Shown here: positions 59,446-64,000 of the stretch, in pieces
Position numbering within the stretch: position 1 is the stretch's first letter
How the letters are laid out: every line of letters starts with the position of its first letter
Assembly: GCA_958446835.1 (NCBI GenBank)
Contig: CAUCXT010000008.1
Location: 1-64,000, forward strand
Direction: 5' to 3'
DNA length: 64,000 nucleotides
Source of the DNA: an uncultured Eubacterium sp.
GTDB lineage: Bacteria > Bacillota > Clostridia > Lachnospirales > Lachnospiraceae
Program-made: the position numbers and the translations under genes
Notes under the pieces: model-generated
Seen by the model: the letters and a program-made list of their open reading frames with translations, nothing else
Told to the model about the DNA's origin: nothing
The model's database searches: none

Positions 59446-59516
59446 GCCGTATGGGTTTGCCGTAGATAATCGGCGTAAAACGGAAACATACGATATTTTA
59501 AGTGAGGAAAAGTAAA

Positions 59517-60155
59517 ATGCTAAAGAAATTTTTCAAGATTTTTGTTCCGGCAGTCTATTCAGGACTCTGCATCGGAATCGGCGGAATGGTGTATCTTAAC
59601 TGTGAGAACAAGGTGGTAGGAGCGTTTATGTTCTGTATCGGACTGCTTACAATTCTCCTGTTTGGGTTTAATCTCTACACTGGCAAGGTTGGATATATCT
59701 GTCAGAACAAGCCGGCTTATATAGGTCAGGTTGCCATCGTGTGGCTCGGCAATTTCGCCGGAACAGCGATAATGGCAGGGCTTTGCAAGCTTACAAGGAA
59801 TGCAGATAAGCTCACAGAGACTTGTCAGAAGATGGTTGACGTCAAGTTAAATGATAGTCTTTTGAGTCTTTTTGTCCTTGCGATTTTCTGTGGTATGCTT
59901 ATGTTCATAGCAGTCGACACATACAAGCACCATTATGAGAAGAAGGATACTATGGTAACTGTAGTAGCTATATTAGGCGTTGTTGTATTTATTTTGGCTG
60001 GTTTTGAGCACTGTATTGCCGATATGTTCTACTTCACACTTGCAGGAGCTTTTCCTAAGGCATTCCCTGCTCTTATTGTGATGACGCTCGGAAATGCAGT
60101 TGGAGGTAATCTTATTCCTCTTGGGCAGAATATTATGAAAAAGCTTAATGACTGA
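59517..60155 (+). CDS. Formate/nitrite transporter (FNT) family channel
   Basis: 212 residues from the ATG at 59517, with GTGAGGAA as ribosome site; the GTG at 59502 overlaps that site. Six membrane helices. The conserved pore histidine is in A-G-F-E-H-C-I-A-D-M-F-Y-F, and L-G-N-A-V-G-G-N-L-I-P is the second half-helix loop. The family forms pentameric channels for formate, nitrite or hydrosulfide. The protein is ~60 residues shorter than FocA. In a glycolytic anaerobe formate release is the simplest role; an upstream cre box fits a link to sugar use. Confidence 0.85.
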   Translation: MLKKFFKIFVPAVYSGLCIGIGGMVYLNCENKVVGAFMFCIGLLTILLFGFNLYTGKVGYICQNKPAYIGQVAIVWLGNFAGTAIMAGLCKLTRNADKLTETCQKMVDVKLNDSLLSLFVLAIFCGMLMFIAVDTYKHHYEKKDTMVTVVAILGVVVFILAGFEHCIADMFYFTLAGAFPKAFPALIVMTLGNAVGGNLIPLGQNIMKKLND

Positions 60156-60230
60156 TTTTCGTGATATTTATTCATTATAGGTTCAGCAGATACATATATT
60201 TCATACTAAGTTAAGCTGTGTGGAGCTTGT

Positions 60231-61490
60231 ATGAAAAATGTGAAGTGTAAAAAGATTGTAAGTATTATAACGGCATTCCTTTATTTTGCATTGATAGTCA
60301 GCGAGACGATATATGCAAAATCATGGAATGCCTTTTTGCCGCTAAAAAGCAATGAATTATATGCCCTATCGGCATGCCTTATGGATGCGGACAGCGGCAG
60401 GGTATTGTATGATAAAAACGCAGATGAAATCCGCGCCATGGCGAGCACAACCAAGATTATGACCCTTATCATTGCACTTGAATACGCCAATGAGGATGAT
60501 ATTGTCACAGTCTCGCCTTATGCAGCGTCCATGCCTGATGTACAGCTTAATATCAGGGCGGGTGAACAATACAGACTTGGAGATCTGTATTATGCCATGA
60601 TGCTTGAATCATTTAATGATGTCGCTGTTGCAATCGCTGAATACATTGGTGAGTGCTACGCATTGAATCAGGATGATGGCACTGTAAATACAGAGATAAA
60701 AACAAGAAGCTATGATGACAGCAAAAAGTATGTCCGTACATTTGCAATGCTGATGAATGAGAAGGCAAAAGAACTTGGATGTGAGAACACATATTTTATC
60801 ACTCCTAACGGTCTTGATGCGGAGGATGAAAATGGGAAGCATTCCACAACGGCGAGAGAACTGGCTGTTATAGCCTCATACGCCGTCAAAAATGAGAGGT
60901 TCAATAATATAATAGGGACAAAACAATATTCATTCAGTGAGGTGAACGGTGCAAGAAATTGCAGTGCCTACAATAAGGATGCTTTTCTAAATCAGATGAA
61001 TGGTGCATTCGGAATAAAGACCGGATTTACGGGAAATGCAGGCTACTGCTTTGTGGGAGCATTAAAAAGTGATGGAAGAACATTCATATCTGTAGTTCTT
61101 GGAAGCGGATGGCCGTCCAACCGTACATATAAATGGAAAGATACGCGAAAGCTTATGGAATATGGCATAAATAACTTCTTTCCAAGGATGGTGTTTTCAA
61201 CAGTTGAAGCTTATAAGGATGTTAAGGTTACAAACGGAATGGAGGGGAGCACATCAACACGGATAGAAGGTGAATTGTCATTGCTTTTATGCGAATCGGA
61301 TGATGTCCGGGTGGTGTATGAGCTTGAGGACTATATAGATGCACCTGTCAATCTTGGAGATGTCGTCGGAAAAGCTATTATATATGTTAATGGGCAGCGG
61401 ATGGGCAGTTTTCCGATTACGGCTACCGTAGCTGTAGAACGCGCAAATTATATATGGTATCTTAAAAGATTGTTAAATGTGACGTTATAA
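60231..61490 (+). CDS. dacF: D-alanyl-D-alanine carboxypeptidase (DacF-like, PBP5 family)
   Basis: 419 residues. Signal peptide (K-C-K-K then a hydrophobic run ending I-Y-A-K). Penicillin-binding motifs: Ser72-x2-Lys75 in A-S-T-T-K, S-F-N (~130) and K-T-G in G-I-K-T-G-F-T-G. A C-terminal beta-rich domain and a short terminal helix (W-Y-L-K-R-L-L) fit membrane attachment. It trims the fifth D-Ala of peptidoglycan stem peptides. In B. subtilis dacF follows drm-pupG and lies before spoIIA; here it is ~9 kb after pdp and spoIIA is not next. Confidence 0.9.
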   Translation: MKNVKCKKIVSIITAFLYFALIVSETIYAKSWNAFLPLKSNELYALSACLMDADSGRVLYDKNADEIRAMASTTKIMTLIIALEYANEDDIVTVSPYAASMPDVQLNIRAGEQYRLGDLYYAMMLESFNDVAVAIAEYIGECYALNQDDGTVNTEIKTRSYDDSKKYVRTFAMLMNEKAKELGCENTYFITPNGLDAEDENGKHSTTARELAVIASYAVKNERFNNIIGTKQYSFSEVNGARNCSAYNKDAFLNQMNGAFGIKTGFTGNAGYCFVGALKSDGRTFISVVLGSGWPSNRTYKWKDTRKLMEYGINNFFPRMVFSTVEAYKDVKVTNGMEGSTSTRIEGELSLLLCESDDVRVVYELEDYIDAPVNLGDVVGKAIIYVNGQRMGSFPITATVAVERANYIWYLKRLLNVTL

Positions 61491-61536
61491 TACTGAGTTC
61501 TTAATTATATATAAAATTTGTAATTACTGAAGTTAT

Positions 61537-61550
61537 TGTAAACGCTTACA
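61537..61550. promoter_or_regulatory. Perfect cre box upstream of the decarboxylase operon
   Basis: TGTAAACGCTTACA fits TGWAANCGNTNWCA at every position. Its centre is ~100 bp upstream of the predicted transcription start. Confidence 0.75.
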
Positions 61551-61609
61551 TTATATAGGAAAGAAATGGTAAATAAATTATTATATATTCGTATAATTGA
61601 AAATTATGC

Positions 61610-61638
61610 TTGATAATTTGCGTCTCTCGTACTACAAT
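61610..61638 (+). promoter_or_regulatory. Sigma-A promoter of the decarboxylase operon
   Basis: TTGATA (61610-61615), 17-bp spacer, TACAAT (61633-61638). Confidence 0.65.
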
Positions 61639-61694
61639 TACATTTGGTGTAAATTGAATAAATTTTCCAAAATACGTTTATGGAGGGCTGAAAA

Positions 61695-63125
61695 ATGAGC
61701 AACACAGCACAGGTATCAGCAAGCAAGAGAATTGAAGCACTGCTTGATGATAACAGTTTTGTTGAAATCGGTGGCCTTGTAACTGCAAGAAATACTGATT
61801 TTAACTTAGGCGACAACGCAACACCTGCCGATGGCGTTATCACAGGTTACGGCGTTATCAATGGAAGTCTTGTGTATGTATACAGCCAGGATGCTACCGT
61901 ACTCGGTGGTTCAATAGGTGAGATGCATGCCAAGAAGATTGCTAATCTTTATGATTTAGCACTTAAGATGGGAGCACCGGTTATCGGTCTTGTAGATTGT
62001 GCCGGATTAAGATTACAGGAGGCAACAGACGCACTTAACGGCTTTGGTCAGATATATGCCAAGCAGGTAGAGGCCTCAGGAGTTATTCCACAGATTACAG
62101 CAGTATTCGGTACATGTGGCGGCGGAATGGCAGTAGTTCCTACTCTTACAGATTTTACATTCATGGAAGAGAAGTCAGCTAAGCTTTTCGTCAACAGCCC
62201 GAATGCACTTGACGGCAACTTCACATCCAAGCTTGATACAGCTTCCGCTAAGTTCCAGAGCGAAGAGGCAGGTATTGTTGATGTCACAGGTGATGAGACT
62301 ACGGTTCTTGAGCAGATAAGACAGTTAGTATCACTTCTTCCTGCCAACAATGAGGATGTAGCTGAGGATGAGTGCACAGATGACCTTAACAGAGTAAGCG
62401 ACACTATCGCAAATGCAGTAGGTGACACATCTATCGCTCTTACTGAGCTTGCAGATGATAATGTATTTTTCGAAGTTAAGAGAAACTACGCTAAGGACAT
62501 GGTAACAGGCTTTATTAAGCTCAATGGACTTACAGTAGGTGCAGTGGCTAACAGAACAGTTGTCTATGATGATGAGATGAAGGAGACTGCTAAGTTCGAT
62601 GCAGTATTATCTCCTGAGGGCTGTGAGAAGGCAGCAGAGTTCGTTAACTTCTGTGATTCCTTCAACATTCCTGTTCTCACACTTACGAATGTTAAGGGCT
62701 ACAAGGCTACAGTATGTGCAGAGAAGCACATTGCCAAGGCAGCAGCTAAGCTTACATACGCATTCGCTAATGCAACAGTTCCTAAGGTTAATGTAGTTAT
62801 CGGTGAGGCTTTCGGAAGCGCTTATGTGGCAATGAATTCCAAGTCAATCGGTGCTGACATGACATTTGCATGGGACAGCGCAAGTATCGGTATGATGGAT
62901 GCCAATATGGCAGCCAAGATTATGTATGCTGATAAGCCTGAGGTTATCTCTGAGAAGGCTTCTGAGTATGCAGCACTTCAGACAAGCGCAGTATCCGCAG
63001 CTAAGAGAGGATATGTTGATTCAATCATCGCTCCTGCTGATACAAGAAAGTATGTCATTGGTGCATTTGAGATGTTATACAGCAAGAAGGAAGACCGTCC
63101 AAGCAAGAAGCATGGCACGGTTTAA
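61695..63125 (+). CDS. Carboxyltransferase (alpha) subunit of a sodium-pumping acyl-CoA decarboxylase
   Basis: 476 residues; GGAGGG upstream. Acetyl-CoA carboxyltransferase/MmdA fold with two crotonase-like halves: V-Y-V-Y-S-Q-D-A-T-V-L-G-G-S-I-G-E-M-H (~70) and G-T-C-G-G-G-M-A in the first, V-V-I-G-E-A-F-G-S-A-Y-V-A-M-N-S in the second. It moves CO2 from the acyl-CoA to biotin on the small carrier encoded downstream. It is shorter than classical MmdA (~510) and quite divergent, so the substrate (methylmalonyl-, malonyl- or another carboxyacyl-CoA) is not certain. Strongly optimised codons indicate high expression. Confidence 0.8.
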   Translation: MSNTAQVSASKRIEALLDDNSFVEIGGLVTARNTDFNLGDNATPADGVITGYGVINGSLVYVYSQDATVLGGSIGEMHAKKIANLYDLALKMGAPVIGLVDCAGLRLQEATDALNGFGQIYAKQVEASGVIPQITAVFGTCGGGMAVVPTLTDFTFMEEKSAKLFVNSPNALDGNFTSKLDTASAKFQSEEAGIVDVTGDETTVLEQIRQLVSLLPANNEDVAEDECTDDLNRVSDTIANAVGDTSIALTELADDNVFFEVKRNYAKDMVTGFIKLNGLTVGAVANRTVVYDDEMKETAKFDAVLSPEGCEKAAEFVNFCDSFNIPVLTLTNVKGYKATVCAEKHIAKAAAKLTYAFANATVPKVNVVIGEAFGSAYVAMNSKSIGADMTFAWDSASIGMMDANMAAKIMYADKPEVISEKASEYAALQTSAVSAAKRGYVDSIIAPADTRKYVIGAFEMLYSKKEDRPSKKHGTV

Positions 63126-63140
63126 TACGAGGTGACATGT

Positions 63141-63488
63141 ATGATAATTTGCAGCGCAATATCAGATGCGGGTATCAATACAGTAATTTGTCTCGTTGTT
63201 GTATTCGCGGTACTTATCTTTATCTCTTTCTTAATAAGCCTTTTCAAGTATATTCCTAAGCTTGAGGCTTTATTTACCAAGAAGGATGCTAAGACAGAGC
63301 TTGCAGAGAACGCAGTTGTAAATACTGTATCACAGATCGAGGTTAAGGAAGAGGAAGAAGAGCTTTCAGATGACCTTGAGCTTGTGGCTGTTATCACAGC
63401 CGCTATCGCAGCTTCAGCCGGAACTTCGACAGACGGATTCGTAGTCCGCTCAATCAGAAGATCAAATAACAGTAAATGGGCTAAATAA
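63141..63488 (+). CDS. OadG/MmdD-type small membrane subunit
   Basis: 115 residues from the ATG at 63141 (GAGGTGA upstream; a GTG at 63132 is less likely). One N-terminal membrane helix (T-V-I-C-L-V-V-V-F-A-V-L-I-F-I-S-F-L-I-S-L-F), an acidic stretch (E-E-E-E-E-L) and a small C-terminal domain with V-A-V-I-T-A-A-I-A-A-S ending F-V-V-R-S-I-R-R-S-N-N-S-K-W. In the family it assembles the complex and can bind zinc. Confidence 0.85.
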   Translation: MIICSAISDAGINTVICLVVVFAVLIFISFLISLFKYIPKLEALFTKKDAKTELAENAVVNTVSQIEVKEEEEELSDDLELVAVITAAIAASAGTSTDGFVVRSIRRSNNSKWAK

Positions 63489-63510
63489 TGCCTGATTCAG
63501 GAGGATTAAC

Positions 63511-63882
63511 ATGAAGAATTATACAATCACAGTAAATGGTAATGTGTATGATGTTACAGTAGAAGAGGGAGCAGCAGGCAGTGCTCCTGTTGCAGCTCCT
63601 AAGGCTGCACCTAAGGCAGCTCCAAAGGCTGCAGCAGCACCTAAGGCAGCAGCTCCGGCTGGTGCAGGCGCAGTTAAGATTACAGCCCCAATGCCAGGCA
63701 AGATTGTTGCAGTTAAGGCTAACGCCGGCGCAGCAGTTAAGAAGGGACAGGTTATCCTTGTTCTTGAGGCAATGAAGATGGAGAACGATGTAGTAGCTCC
63801 TCAGGACGGAACACTTGCAAGCGTTGACGTTGCAACAGGTGCATCCGTAGAGGCTGGTTCCGTATTAGCTACAATGAACTAA
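63511..63882 (+). CDS. Biotin carboxyl carrier subunit
   Basis: 123 residues; GGAGGA upstream. A short N-terminal segment, an Ala/Pro/Lys linker (~21-54) that acts as a swinging arm, and a biotinyl domain with the biotin-accepting Lys89 in E-A-M-K-M-E-N. It shuttles carboxyl groups from the carboxyltransferase to the membrane decarboxylase. Confidence 0.95.
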   Translation: MKNYTITVNGNVYDVTVEEGAAGSAPVAAPKAAPKAAPKAAAAPKAAAPAGAGAVKITAPMPGKIVAVKANAGAAVKKGQVILVLEAMKMENDVVAPQDGTLASVDVATGASVEAGSVLATMN

Positions 63883-63909
63883 TAAACAAAACCACGGAGA
63901 GGAATAAAG

Positions 63910-64000
63910 ATGGAAATCATTACAGAAACATTAGTCAACCTGCTTAACCAGACAGGATTCATGACATTGTCCTACAAGAACTTCATAATGGTTGCAGTGG
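63910..64000 (+). CDS. Sodium-pumping decarboxylase beta subunit (partial at 3' end)
   Basis: Only the first 30 codons are in the window, starting at the ATG at 63910 after GGAG. The opening (N-L-L-N-Q-T-G-F, then a hydrophobic stretch) resembles OadB/MmdB/GcdB, the membrane subunit that decarboxylates carboxybiotin and exports Na+. Position after the alpha, OadG-like and biotin genes makes this the expected member. Confidence 0.75.
   Translation, partial: MEIITETLVNLLNQTGFMTLSYKNFIMVAV

Noticed and set aside
1..64000. CRISPR arrays, tRNA or rRNA genes, riboswitch aptamers, prophage or insertion sequences
   Set aside because: No regular spaced repeats, cloverleaf-like sequences, recognisable aptamer cores, transposases or phage genes were seen; covariance-model searches could not be run.

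Overview
This window comes from an anaerobic, endospore-forming member of the Clostridia. The best fit is a Lachnospiraceae gut commensal of moderate to low GC; KduI/KduD and cytosolic glycosidases suggest a user of plant polysaccharides such as pectin and mannan (Lachnospira-like, but the genus is not proven). The evidence is a full spoIIIAA-AH operon, spoIVB, spo0A, a SpoIIM-like protein and dacF, together with glycyl-radical, Nfn and hybrid-cluster enzymes of strict anaerobes. Nearly all genes are on the + strand. I see no rRNA, tRNA, CRISPR array, prophage or insertion sequence.

Region 1 (1-9.5 kb): the 3' end of a cell-surface-type gene; nfnA-nfnB (flavin-based electron bifurcation between NADH, ferredoxin and NADPH); a large membrane c-di-GMP phosphodiesterase-type sensor; an M42 aminopeptidase; a LysR regulator; a zinc-ribbon membrane protein; rlmH. 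Region 2 (9.5-18.5 kb): the glycyl-radical enzyme YjjI with its activase YjjW, an ATC-hydrolase-like gene, an Lsa-type ABC-F gene behind a leader that looks like a transcription attenuator, a GNAT gene, and a 941-residue multi-Fe-S GltD-like flavoprotein. Region 3 (18.5-35.6 kb): a DUF368 (PopT-type) transporter, then a conserved Firmicutes cluster: spoIIIA operon, asp23-like gene, nusB, xseA, xseB, ispA, dxs, tlyA, nadK, argR, recN, spoIVB. Region 4 (35.7-42.4 kb): pyroglutamyl peptidase, a small membrane protein, a divergent Crp/Fnr regulator facing hcp-ferredoxin, a GH26 protein, YfcE, then spo0A. In Bacillus subtilis spo0A directly follows spoIVB, so about 6 kb lies between them here.

Region 5 (42.4-52.4 kb): glycogen synthase, a class Ic aminotransferase, proC, nudF, spoIIM-like, an atypical xerD-like recombinase, aroF on the opposite strand, deoB and a pyrimidine-nucleoside phosphorylase. 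This keeps the nudF-spoIIM-xerD-drm order of Bacillus. Region 6 (52.4-64 kb): GH2 enzyme, sirtuin, kduI-kduD, a DUF6033-type protein, a polysaccharide deacetylase, a formate/nitrite-type transporter, dacF, and the first four genes of a sodium-pumping carboxyl-CoA decarboxylase operon that runs off the right edge.

The most notable regulatory signals read from the sequence are these: the ABC-F leader with mutually exclusive hairpins; a perfect 16-bp palindrome placed at -41.5 of hcp; two catabolite (cre) boxes, one able to serve two divergent promoters; a perfect 0A box upstream of spo0A; and a SigG-like promoter whose start lies inside the 5' arm of the recN terminator. Promoters and terminators were located by eye and no homology search was run.
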